DNA of 64,000 nucleotides, from the NCBI GenBank assembly GCA_964634815.1, contig CAZWMD010000013.1, positions 32,467 through 96,466 on the forward strand. The letters run 5' to 3'. This DNA is from JALZVT01 sp964634815 (GTDB lineage Bacteria; Pseudomonadota; Gammaproteobacteria; Pseudomonadales; Azotimanducaceae). The translations under genes were made by a program, and so were the position numbers. Every line of letters begins with the position of its first letter. The first letter of the stretch is position 1. This document shows positions 34,875 to 43,393 of the stretch, piece after piece. The notes beneath the pieces are model-generated. The model was not told the DNA's origin. It saw only the letters and a list, made by a program, of their open reading frames with translations, and searched no databases.

Positions 34875-36545
34875 ATGCCTGACTCCAGTAATCTCTCCAA
34901 AGCCGGTCTCTCATCCGCCAATCTTGGCAAACTGTTGATACAAACTGCCCAGCGCTTCCCGGACGAGCCCGTCCTTATCTTTCCTGACTCAAACTTAAGC
35001 TATCAAGATCTGGTCACCCGCAGTTATAAGCGGGCGCTGGGCCTAAAGCGCCTGGGGATACAGGCCGGAGATCACATTGGCTTGTTAATGCCTAACTGTC
35101 CTGAGTACATCGAACTGTTGTTTGGCATTATTTTCCTGGGTGCTTGTGCCGTACCCATCAATGCCCGAAACAAGGCTGCAGAGCTGGGCTATGTCATCGC
35201 AAACGCTGATCTGAAAGTACTGATCACAAACGACCTGGCCAGTGAATACGTCGATTTTGCCGAGCTCCTACACGAGACCTATCCAACCCTGGCCGCATCT
35301 GAGAATCCTGCGCACCTTAGTCTGCCAGATGCTCCACTGCTAAGAGCCATTGTTCTGATGGGTAAAACGGCTTCGCCGGGAATGCTCCAAGGCGAGCAAC
35401 TCAGCGCGGATGACAACACCGCGTCGGTAACAGAACTAAGTGACATCGAATCAGAGCTCTCAACACATAGCTCAGCAGCGCCATGCATCATGATGTATAC
35501 CTCCGGCACCACCGCTCATCCCAAGGGTTGTCCAATTAGTCATGCCGCACTGGTTGCGAACGGCCGCGCGATGAATCGACAGAGATTCTTTATGAATCAC
35601 AAAGATCGCTTCTGGTCTCCCCTGCCCATGTTCCATATGTCATCCATATTACCGCTGGCTGCATGTCTCGATGCCGGCGCTGCCTTGCTGTCCATGAACC
35701 ATTTTGACGCGGGCATTGCCCTGGACATGATGGAGCAAGAACAGGTCAGCATCGCCTTTCCGTCATTTCCAACCCTCACCAATGAACTGATCAATCATCC
35801 TTCCTTTTCCAAGCGCAACCTCACAAGCCTCAAGCGAATCAATAATGTGGCACCGCTCGAGCTACTACGTACTTTTCAAAGCGCCTTTCCACAGGCAGTA
35901 CAGACTGGCGCCTATGGCCTGACCGAGGCTTGCGGAGTTATCTCGTTCAATCATCCAGACGAAGACTTCGAAACCAGGCTATCAACCTGTGGACAACCGT
36001 TTGAAGGAATAGAGGTAAAGATTGTCGACCCCGATACAGATCAAATTCTTCCGCCAGGGGAGCGTGGCGAAATGTGCATCAGTGGTTACAGCGTCTTCAG
36101 CGGCTATTACAAATCCCCGGAGAAAAACGCCGAGGCACTTAAGGACGGCTGGCTGTATACGGGCGACCTGTGCTCGGTAGACAAGGACAACCGCATCTCC
36201 TTCCACGGCCGTCTCAAGGATATGCTGAAAGTAGGTGGCGAGAACGTTGCCGCCATAGAGATAGAGTCGTTTCTGGCCGCACACCCCTGCGTAAAACTTG
36301 CCCAGGTCATCGGTGTTCCTGATGAACACTTACTGGAAGTTGCCGCAGCCTATATTGAACTCAAACCCGGGGCCTCTCTATCTGAGACCGAGCTCATCAC
36401 CTGGTGCAAGGGAAAGATAGCTTCCTTCAAGGTGCCCCGCTACGTTCGTTTTGTCACCGAATGGCCCATGTCATCGACCAAAGTGCAGAAATTCAGGCTC
36501 ATTGAGCAGTTTCAATCCGCAGAAAATCAAGCAGTATCTCAGTAA
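34875..36545 (+). CDS. AMP-dependent acyl-CoA synthetase/ligase
   Basis: A 556-residue ANL-superfamily enzyme that activates a carboxylic acid with ATP and then forms a CoA thioester. The P-loop-like motif is MYTSGTTAHPKGC (about residue 212), followed by GAYGLTEACG (about 346), GWLYTGDLCSVD (about 425) and the hinge/catalytic GRLKDMLKVGGENVAAIEIE (about 445), with the catalytic Lys region PMSSTKVQKF near the end. The start ATG has AAGG upstream. The substrate is probably a fatty or side-chain acid. Its last 47 nt overlap the convergent hydrolase gene. Confidence 0.9.
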   Translation: MPDSSNLSKAGLSSANLGKLLIQTAQRFPDEPVLIFPDSNLSYQDLVTRSYKRALGLKRLGIQAGDHIGLLMPNCPEYIELLFGIIFLGACAVPINARNKAAELGYVIANADLKVLITNDLASEYVDFAELLHETYPTLAASENPAHLSLPDAPLLRAIVLMGKTASPGMLQGEQLSADDNTASVTELSDIESELSTHSSAAPCIMMYTSGTTAHPKGCPISHAALVANGRAMNRQRFFMNHKDRFWSPLPMFHMSSILPLAACLDAGAALLSMNHFDAGIALDMMEQEQVSIAFPSFPTLTNELINHPSFSKRNLTSLKRINNVAPLELLRTFQSAFPQAVQTGAYGLTEACGVISFNHPDEDFETRLSTCGQPFEGIEVKIVDPDTDQILPPGERGEMCISGYSVFSGYYKSPEKNAEALKDGWLYTGDLCSVDKDNRISFHGRLKDMLKVGGENVAAIEIESFLAAHPCVKLAQVIGVPDEHLLEVAAAYIELKPGASLSETELITWCKGKIASFKVPRYVRFVTEWPMSSTKVQKFRLIEQFQSAENQAVSQ

Positions 36546-37437
36546 CTCTGGAGGGCACTTCCAGCATCGGCGTATGCCCTACCTCTGGCAACCGACAGAC
36601 GCTAAGGTTGCTCGCGTAGCGCGGCAGCGCTTCAATAAAGCGGGACACAAAGGTGTCATCCGCTTCTCCCCATATCAGCAAACTTTGAGTACTGGTGGTC
36701 GCATGTCGATGGGGCCAAAAATGCTGCTCAGCGATGACATCGATGAAGGGAATGTTCGCGCGATACCAGTTTATCCCGCCATCAATGGCACCGGGCTGGG
36801 CAAGCCCATGTTGAAATACGCTGTCATGGAGATCTGTATAGTGATCAAGTTCCCTGAATTTCGCATAGGCATTTTTCCACATTAGCTGAGCACCATTTTC
36901 AGTGATGAGCCGGTGTGTCTCGCCATCTCGCATGCTGTACATGTAACTGGAGCGCTTTTGTTGCTCTTCATCGTTGAGTAAGAGCTCAAGCAGTTGGTTG
37001 GTTGGCGGCGCATTGATTACAACCAGGCGGTGTAACCGGTGCGGATAGGCCTGAGCATAAGACCACCCAAGTGCTCCACCCCAATCATGGCCTACCAGAA
37101 AGAAGCGTTCATCGCCGACAAGATACCGCGCCAAGCCATCAAGCTGCGCAGCAAGCTGTTCAAGCTTGAACGGCTCCAGGCTCTGTGGTTTGGAGGACAG
37201 ATTGATTCCAGGACCGTCCACAGCAACACAGCGGAAATGCCCCTTCAGAGCGCTCATCTGATGATGAAAGGAAAACCAGAACAGAGGAAAACCGTGGTAA
37301 AAGATTATCAGCGGACCTTCACCAACCTCGACGTAATGAAGAACAACACCATCCACCTCAAAATAGGCATCCTTGGCGCCATCAATGAGTTCGCCAGCAG
37401 TGGCTGGTGCGGTGGTAAATGGTCTTTCGTCGGCCAT
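36499..37437 (-). CDS. alpha/beta hydrolase, epoxide hydrolase/dehalogenase-like
   Basis: A hydrolase of 312 residues from ATG 37437, or 323 from ATG 37470; neither has a clear ribosome site. The oxyanion motif HGFP lies in IIFYHGFPLFW (about 45). The nucleophile elbow is GHDWGG (about 115) with Asp as nucleophile, as in epoxide hydrolases and haloalkane dehalogenases. The acid and His fit WGEADDTFV (about 260) and EVGHTPMLEVP near the end. An aromatic cap domain lies between. An epoxide or ester product of the P450 or BVMO steps is a possible substrate (inference). Confidence 0.87.
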   Translation of the reverse strand: MADERPFTTAPATAGELIDGAKDAYFEVDGVVLHYVEVGEGPLIIFYHGFPLFWFSFHHQMSALKGHFRCVAVDGPGINLSSKPQSLEPFKLEQLAAQLDGLARYLVGDERFFLVGHDWGGALGWSYAQAYPHRLHRLVVINAPPTNQLLELLLNDEEQQKRSSYMYSMRDGETHRLITENGAQLMWKNAYAKFRELDHYTDLHDSVFQHGLAQPGAIDGGINWYRANIPFIDVIAEQHFWPHRHATTSTQSLLIWGEADDTFVSRFIEALPRYASNLSVCRLPEVGHTPMLEVPSRVTEILLDFLRIETAQ

Positions 37438-37545
37438 AAGTGATTTTCGACTCAAGCAGAAAAACTCCATTGTGGCAGGCCATCGCGTAAGATAGTACAG
37501 AGCTTAATTCTCTGGAAGAACCAGGGAGGTAGTGGGGAGAGTAGA

Positions 37546-39045
37546 TTGGCAAGTACAGCAGGCGGTGAGCGGCTTAGCTTTCGAGTTAAGCTGTCTTTTG
37601 GTGTGGGTGCCGTGGGAGAGGCCGCCTACATTGGCATGTTCAATACCTTTATTACCATCTACTACAACCAGGCGATCGGGCTATCGAACACTCTAATTGG
37701 CGTTGCAATCATGTTGGCGCTGATCGCAGACGCCGTCACAGACCCGGTAGTGGGTTTGATGTCTGACCGACATCGCTCGCGGCTGGGTCGCAGGCATCCC
37801 TTTCTTTGGATCGCCCCACTACCCTTGTGCATCGCACTCTTCGCAATCTTCAATCCACCACAAGCTATCACAGACAACACCTGGTTGTTGTTTGCCTGGC
37901 TCGCTATCTGGACAATTCTCTCACGGGGCTTTGTGACGCTGTTTAATGTGCCGCACCTCGCTCTTGGTGGCGAGCTTTCAACAAATCAGCATGAACGCTC
38001 ACAGCTATTCAGCGCCAATTCCATCTTCACCTACCTTGCAGGCACCGGCTTTGGGTTCTTTGTCTGGAGTTTTTTCCAGGGCGAACGTCTGCGTGCAAGC
38101 GATGGCGCAATGGTGCCCGGTCAGCTCGATCCAGCCGCTTATGTGCCGCTGGTGCTTTGCGTCTGCGCCATCATTCTAATTGCTATATGGAGCTGTGCCG
38201 CCGGTACCGCGGGGGTCGCTCGTACGCTACCCCAACGTCACCAACAGCAACCAGATTTCACACTGACATTTTTCCTGAAGACTCTGCTACGCACTTTACA
38301 AAACAAAAACTATTTACTGCTGCTGATTGGCTATTTCTTCTTCATGATCACCAGCGGTATCTATGAAACGCTAAACGTCTTCATTCAAACCTATTTCTGG
38401 CAACTGCAGCCAGATCAGATTCGATGGTTTGCTGTGGTTGGTGCACCCTCGGCGATCGTAGGTGCGATCGTGGCTCCCCGACTGATGAAAACCTTCGACC
38501 GAAAGCCGGTATTGCTGGGTGCTTTGGGCGGCACAATCATCTTCGCTCAGCTTGTTGTCAATCTGCGTTTGCTTGGCCTAATGCCAGAAAACGGCGACCC
38601 TGCACTGCTACCCCTGCTGTTACTCAATGCCACAGGATTCCTGTTTTGCATTGGCATCGGCAGTGTTGTCATCTACTCCATGATTGGTGACATCATTGAT
38701 GAGAACGAGCTGACAACGGGATTACGAGAAGAAGGCCTGTTCTATTCAGCACGCGCGTTCTTTGCCAAAGCGTCTTTTTCGTTTGGCCATTTTGTTGCAG
38801 GCCTCACACTCGATCTCTTTGTACGCATGCCCTTTGAAGCCGTACCCGGAGAGCTGGACTCAGAAGTACTAACGCGTCTGGGGATTATGGCCGGACCGGT
38901 TATGGGCATCTCAGCCTTAATCGCCTGTATGTTCTACGCCCAATACAATCTGAACAGAGACCGGCATGCACAGATCTTGACGGCGCTAGAGCACAGGTCG
39001 GCCTTGCTAGAGTTAAAGCCCGCGGACAAACAAGGTCAAGGCTAG
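37546..39045 (+). CDS. MFS transporter, GPH (MFS_2) type
   Basis: A 499-residue carrier with about 12 helices. The start is TTG 37546, with GGGGAGA upstream. GPH-type signatures are DAVTDPVVGLMSDRHRSRLG and RRHPFLWIAPLP (residues 60-90). The C-terminal half has MIGDIIDENELTTGLREEGL, which is also conserved in the group. GPH carriers move sugars or other organic anions, but marine members near sterol or terpene genes are often of unknown substrate. A paralogue starts at 62871. It is divergent from the hydrolase gene and overlaps the DUF2490 gene by 33 nt at the end. Confidence 0.88.
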   Translation: MASTAGGERLSFRVKLSFGVGAVGEAAYIGMFNTFITIYYNQAIGLSNTLIGVAIMLALIADAVTDPVVGLMSDRHRSRLGRRHPFLWIAPLPLCIALFAIFNPPQAITDNTWLLFAWLAIWTILSRGFVTLFNVPHLALGGELSTNQHERSQLFSANSIFTYLAGTGFGFFVWSFFQGERLRASDGAMVPGQLDPAAYVPLVLCVCAIILIAIWSCAAGTAGVARTLPQRHQQQPDFTLTFFLKTLLRTLQNKNYLLLLIGYFFFMITSGIYETLNVFIQTYFWQLQPDQIRWFAVVGAPSAIVGAIVAPRLMKTFDRKPVLLGALGGTIIFAQLVVNLRLLGLMPENGDPALLPLLLLNATGFLFCIGIGSVVIYSMIGDIIDENELTTGLREEGLFYSARAFFAKASFSFGHFVAGLTLDLFVRMPFEAVPGELDSEVLTRLGIMAGPVMGISALIACMFYAQYNLNRDRHAQILTALEHRSALLELKPADKQGQG

Positions 39046-39720
39046 CGCATGGTTGGTTTGATCGGGACCACCGCGACCAATCCGATTGTGCAAGTACCCC
39101 GCCTCAGCCCGGATTTTGGGTGACGGTTGCCAGGCGAGGCCCAAAAAGGCGCGGTTTTGATCAAAGCCATCTCGCTGCCCCCAGTCTGCCTGATTTAGCC
39201 CCAAAAACAGTTCGTCCCAAACAACCGCTGAATACTGCGACTCACCCAACTGTCTTGACCAACGAAAAAACTGCCGAAGCCTGACCCCGGTGTCGTTGTC
39301 TTCATCACGAAATCGTTGTTCGAGCCGAGTTCGGCCTGACAATGAGCCGCCTAAAAAGTTACCCAGGGGGAACGTAGCTTGCTGCCAGATTCGATCCTCA
39401 TCGATGTCCGGTCCTGGATGCAGAGTCACCCGGGCGTACCCAAGCCATAGCGTGGCGCGATCACTTACTCGATAACCAAGACCAGGTCGAATGATTGAGA
39501 CTCCCAGCCGCCCGGCATCATCAGCGAATCGCGCATGACCGTCGAACCACAACATGAGCTTACTGTCTTTTGCGGCAGGAGATGTCAGGGCGACAGCATT
39601 CCAGGCCTGGAAGTCTTCAGCATGCGCGGGCAACAGAGCGCAAAACGCTGACACTGCCGCAAAAATCACACAGGACAAACAACTGGCCAAAAAACGGGAG
39701 ACAAGGAGAACGTACTTCAT
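39013..39720 (-). CDS. DUF2490 outer-membrane protein
   Basis: A 235-residue protein with a signal peptide (cut after LPAHA, about residue 34) and a beta-barrel pattern. The DUF2490 features are clear: WLGYARVTLHPGPDIDEDRIW, then GRTRLEQRFRDEDNDTGVRL and NQNRAFLGL-like strands ending with an aromatic-to-Leu end (LTLFVRGL). The function of the family is unknown, and an outer-membrane channel is a reasonable guess. It converges with and overlaps the GPH carrier gene, which is consistent with a shared uptake role but does not prove it. Confidence 0.83.
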   Translation of the reverse strand: MKYVLLVSRFLASCLSCVIFAAVSAFCALLPAHAEDFQAWNAVALTSPAAKDSKLMLWFDGHARFADDAGRLGVSIIRPGLGYRVSDRATLWLGYARVTLHPGPDIDEDRIWQQATFPLGNFLGGSLSGRTRLEQRFRDEDNDTGVRLRQFFRWSRQLGESQYSAVVWDELFLGLNQADWGQRDGFDQNRAFLGLAWQPSPKIRAEAGYLHNRIGRGGPDQTNHALALTLFVRGL

Positions 39721-39767
39721 GGTGCTAAGCCTACCTGTTCAATTTGATCTGGGAAATAACTAAAGTC

Positions 39768-41960
39768 TTAGCGAATCACTTCTATTGTTACCTCAACCGA
39801 CTTGAACGCGGGCGTATGGCTGCGCGGATCCGCTTCTCGCCCAGTGAGAACATTGGCCTCCGGGTAATAGGCGGCGATACATCCCCGAGGAAGATCAAAC
39901 AGGTGCACTCTAACCCCGGACATAACACCGTTGTTAGACACCAGATTGACCCGCTCCCCCTGTTGAGTCCCAAGTTCGAGTGCATCCTGAGCATTCATCA
40001 ATACACTCCAGCGCTCAGCGACACCCCGATAGCTGTCCGTTTCTTCATAGATAATGGAGTTAAACTGCCCTTCGCTACGAACAGTTGTCAGTAGAAAAGG
40101 CCGGGCAGCATCTTCGTTTGCAGCACTGGGCTTGATTATCCCTGGTGTTGAGCTTGCGACAAATCTGGCTTTGCCATCTTGAGTCGAAAATTGGCGCTCG
40201 TGCATAAGCCGCCCCCGCACATGAAACTCGCGCCTCGCCACGTCTATGTCTGCCAGCTCCTCCATGCCGGGTATAACCCGACTGATCGCCTCGCGGATTG
40301 CCCGATGTCCTCGAAACTCAGCGAAGTCAACCGGTCCATCCGGAAACAGTTGGCATCCAATATCCGCAAGGATTGAACTCTCTGAGCGGACGTTGGCGAT
40401 GCGCTTTATACCGCCATCACTGAGTCGCACGTAGTTGAACATGGACTCCTGAGTGGTCGCTTCTGGTTCTTCGTCTCGGGCACATACCGGCAGCACGATG
40501 CATTCCCCCGATCCGAGGCCCTGGACATGGCCGCGATTCAAGGTGGTGGTCAGAAAGATCTTGGTGGCAACTCGATCGAGGGCCGCAGCACTCCAGGCCG
40601 TATCTGGCGTGGCTTCAAACAGATTACCTCCAACAATCAGCGCAACATCAACGGTGCCCGCATGGGCCGCGTTGAGGGAGGCCAGCGTGTGCAGCCCAGG
40701 CTTCGTTGGTAAGCTAATCGAAAATTCCTGCTCCATTCGCTGGAAAACTTCCTCAGGCAAAACGGGCTTCACGCCAATTGTGCCAATACCCTGAACGTTG
40801 CTGTGACCTCGTAAGGGCAGAAGCCCTGCACCCCTCTGTCCGACCATGCCCCGCATCAGCGCCAGGTTACTGATCCACTCAATGTTCTGCACCCCATGCA
40901 GGTGATGGGTCATGCCCATGCCCCAGGCAAAAATCGTACGTTTCGAACCACAGTAAAGCGCCGCCACAGCATCAATTTTTTCACGACTAACACCACAAGC
41001 CGCAATCAGATCTTCCCAACGCTGTTCCTTGAGGTGGCTTAAAAAAGCCTCATAGCCTGTGGTGTGCGCTGCGACAAACTCAGTCGCGGTACCACCTCGC
41101 TCGTTGATGGATTTGGCCAGCGCGGTAAACAGGGCAATATCGCTACCGATCCTCGGTTGCAAATATTCTGAGGCGATCTCGTCACCGCCTTTTATCATTG
41201 AGCTCAACATCTTAGGCGCGGCAAAACGCACAAGGCCGTTTTCGCGCAATGGATTGATAACTACAACAGCACCGCCCCGGCGACGCAGCTCAATCAGTTT
41301 ATGCAGCAAACGAGGATGGTTAGATGCAGGATTAGCACCAATAAGAAAAAACAGGTCACATCCTTCAAGGTCGCTAAGCTCTACTGTTGACGTGCCGGTA
41401 CCAATCGTTGAGTCCAGTGCTTCGCTTGTCGCCTGATGACAATAGTAAGAACAGTTGGTCACATTGTTTGTGCCATAAAGCCGGGCCAACAGTTGCAGCA
41501 GGAAGCCCGCTTCATTTGAGGAGCGTCCCGAACTGTAAAAGAAAGACCTCTCTGGGGCTGTTGTCTTGAGTCGGTCCGCGCATCGAGCAAGGGCTTCCGG
41601 CCAGGATACCTCCTCAAACTTTGAAGCATCCGGGCCCTTAAGCAGCGGCTGGCCTAATCGACCTAGATGTTCGAGCTCAAAAGCCGAGAGTTCAGAAAGC
41701 TCTGCCAGAGAGTGTTGAAATACCTCCGTAGGAATAGCGGGTTGAATATCAGTGGATTGCGCCTGGATACTCTTATTGCAAACGGACGGATACTCGCCGC
41801 GCTCGTTCGTCATTCCGCCCATCTGACCACCCATCCCCAGACCACAGGCTTTGCAGGTGTTTTTGGCACTCAACGCTTTTGCAGAATCCAGCAATCCAAT
41901 GCGGCTAGCTGTTGCCAGAGTGTATAGAACTTTTTTTGCACCGCCGCCGCTGACTGTCAT
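39768..41960 (-). CDS. FdhF/YdeP-family molybdopterin oxidoreductase
   Basis: A 730-residue cytosolic enzyme of the DMSO reductase superfamily with molybdopterin cofactor. The N-terminal cluster region has CKACGLGMGGQMGGM and SVCNKS (residues 36-62). The Mo ligand position is Cys in NVTNCSYYCHQATSEAL (about residue 170), where FdhF has selenocysteine. The C-terminal pterin domain includes RSEGQFNSIIYEETDSYRG, as in YdeP. The start ATG has GAGG upstream. It follows the PhyH-like gene by 18 nt in one operon. The substrate is unknown; YdeP has an acid-resistance link in E. coli, and formate is not assured. Confidence 0.9.
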   Translation of the reverse strand: MTVSGGGAKKVLYTLATASRIGLLDSAKALSAKNTCKACGLGMGGQMGGMTNERGEYPSVCNKSIQAQSTDIQPAIPTEVFQHSLAELSELSAFELEHLGRLGQPLLKGPDASKFEEVSWPEALARCADRLKTTAPERSFFYSSGRSSNEAGFLLQLLARLYGTNNVTNCSYYCHQATSEALDSTIGTGTSTVELSDLEGCDLFFLIGANPASNHPRLLHKLIELRRRGGAVVVINPLRENGLVRFAAPKMLSSMIKGGDEIASEYLQPRIGSDIALFTALAKSINERGGTATEFVAAHTTGYEAFLSHLKEQRWEDLIAACGVSREKIDAVAALYCGSKRTIFAWGMGMTHHLHGVQNIEWISNLALMRGMVGQRGAGLLPLRGHSNVQGIGTIGVKPVLPEEVFQRMEQEFSISLPTKPGLHTLASLNAAHAGTVDVALIVGGNLFEATPDTAWSAAALDRVATKIFLTTTLNRGHVQGLGSGECIVLPVCARDEEPEATTQESMFNYVRLSDGGIKRIANVRSESSILADIGCQLFPDGPVDFAEFRGHRAIREAISRVIPGMEELADIDVARREFHVRGRLMHERQFSTQDGKARFVASSTPGIIKPSAANEDAARPFLLTTVRSEGQFNSIIYEETDSYRGVAERWSVLMNAQDALELGTQQGERVNLVSNNGVMSGVRVHLFDLPRGCIAAYYPEANVLTGREADPRSHTPAFKSVEVTIEVIR

Positions 41961-41978
41961 CGCTCAACCTCTGTGAAT

Positions 41979-43220
41979 CTAGCCTTCAAGCCCCGCAGCT
42001 CCAATACCTACCGGTGCGCTCCTACCGCCCGCACGCGCCCGGGCAACAACATCACGCAAGGTAAAAGCCGCGTTTAGATCAGCAGATGTCGAGTCAGGGC
42101 CAAGCTCGCCGACCCTTAGATAGCGGCCCTCGTCAGCAGCCAGACGAAAGTCCACAAGCGAACCCGCGGGCTCATCAATGAGCCCACGTGCACCAAAGCC
42201 ATGACCTTCATTGGTTTGCGCAGCCGTTGTTGCCTGAAAACCCATACGATGCAGCAACTTGGGGCTTGCTCTGCCAAGTACCTCAGGTCTGACAGATAAC
42301 ATCCAGTTTTCCTGCTGACGCAGGAAGGGCTTTTGCATCCCGTTGAGCATTACGATGCGGGGTTGATCAGTATGGTTAATGCCGGTGCCGTGCAGCAATC
42401 GACCATCCGTAATGACCATGGTGCCAGCACGAGCATCCAGATTGATAGCAGGCGGCAACTTGCCAACCGGGGTATTGGTTCGCACGGCATCAGCCAGCGT
42501 TGTGTGACTGCCGGGAATAACCAGGGTGCCACCATTTTCAGCGTCAATGTCTGTAACTGCAGTAAGTACGTTAATAGACATCGGACTTGAAGAATCCAAT
42601 GCGTTGTTTTGATCCTGATGCAGCGCCTGGGGTACTCCACCCTTCAGTGAGATGGCCGCGATCAGGGAAGTGCATATCCAATCCGGACCAAGCGCCTCAC
42701 AGACAAGCTGCTCCAGCAAAGGCCCAGCCTGAACTACCCGCGGATCCTGCTCTATCAATCCTTCGAAGCAGCGCCCCTTGTTTACGCAGCAATTGACATT
42801 CTGTCCGCTGGGCGTTTTTTGCGCTATCCCCGCGCGCTTCTCTCCTTCAGCCTGCGCAATAACCCGGTTTCGCATAAGCTCAACCTGCTCGCTTGAGAGG
42901 GCGCTGTCGATCTTGCAGTAGCCCCAACGCAGCAAATCACGGCGCAAGCGATCAATATCTTTTGTTGCTTGCGGAAGACCTTTGGACTTCCATTCCGGGT
43001 GCTCAGAGCCAATGGTGGTGTCGTAGTACGCCCCGGGTCTGAAGGTCCATTGCCCCCACTCACTACTGCGTTTGGGAGGAACAAAGTAGATTTCAGGGTT
43101 ATTCTCAAGCACCGATTTCATAGGCTCTTTCGAAAAATTCTGCTCATGGTAGATCTGCTGAGCCGGGGCAGATCGGGCTTTAATATGGGCAGGATCAAAT
43201 TCCACTGGAACCTTGGTCAT
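41979..43220 (-). CDS. phytanoyl-CoA dioxygenase (PhyH) family protein
   Basis: A 413-residue Fe(II)/2-oxoglutarate dioxygenase. The iron motif is HxD in ALHQDQNNAL (about residue 220), the distal His is in LLHGTGINHTD (about 290), and the 2-oxoglutarate Arg is in QPRIVML. I prefer ATG 43220 (MTKVPVEFDPAHIKARS), which has AGAGAG and AGGA upstream; the frame extends to a GTG at 43313. It is the first gene of a pair with the molybdoenzyme. The family hydroxylates branched acyl-CoAs or other small molecules. Confidence 0.85.
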   Translation of the reverse strand: MTKVPVEFDPAHIKARSAPAQQIYHEQNFSKEPMKSVLENNPEIYFVPPKRSSEWGQWTFRPGAYYDTTIGSEHPEWKSKGLPQATKDIDRLRRDLLRWGYCKIDSALSSEQVELMRNRVIAQAEGEKRAGIAQKTPSGQNVNCCVNKGRCFEGLIEQDPRVVQAGPLLEQLVCEALGPDWICTSLIAAISLKGGVPQALHQDQNNALDSSSPMSINVLTAVTDIDAENGGTLVIPGSHTTLADAVRTNTPVGKLPPAINLDARAGTMVITDGRLLHGTGINHTDQPRIVMLNGMQKPFLRQQENWMLSVRPEVLGRASPKLLHRMGFQATTAAQTNEGHGFGARGLIDEPAGSLVDFRLAADEGRYLRVGELGPDSTSADLNAAFTLRDVVARARAGGRSAPVGIGAAGLEG

Positions 43221-43393
43221 ATTCCTGATGCTCTCTTTCGAATCCAGGCCCATTGAGTCTACACCCAGTATGCCGGGCTCTGCTGCGGAAATAGGTACCT
43301 GGCTGCACTGCACTCCACTACAATCAGGGAACCCAAATCATCTCGCTACCTGGCGAGGTCTGACATCCCTTTGAGAACACAAAAAAGGCCGAC

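Noticed and set aside
39768..41960. Possible UGA codon in the FdhF-like molybdoenzyme
   Set aside because: The Mo-ligand codon encodes Cys and the frame is uninterrupted from start to stop.
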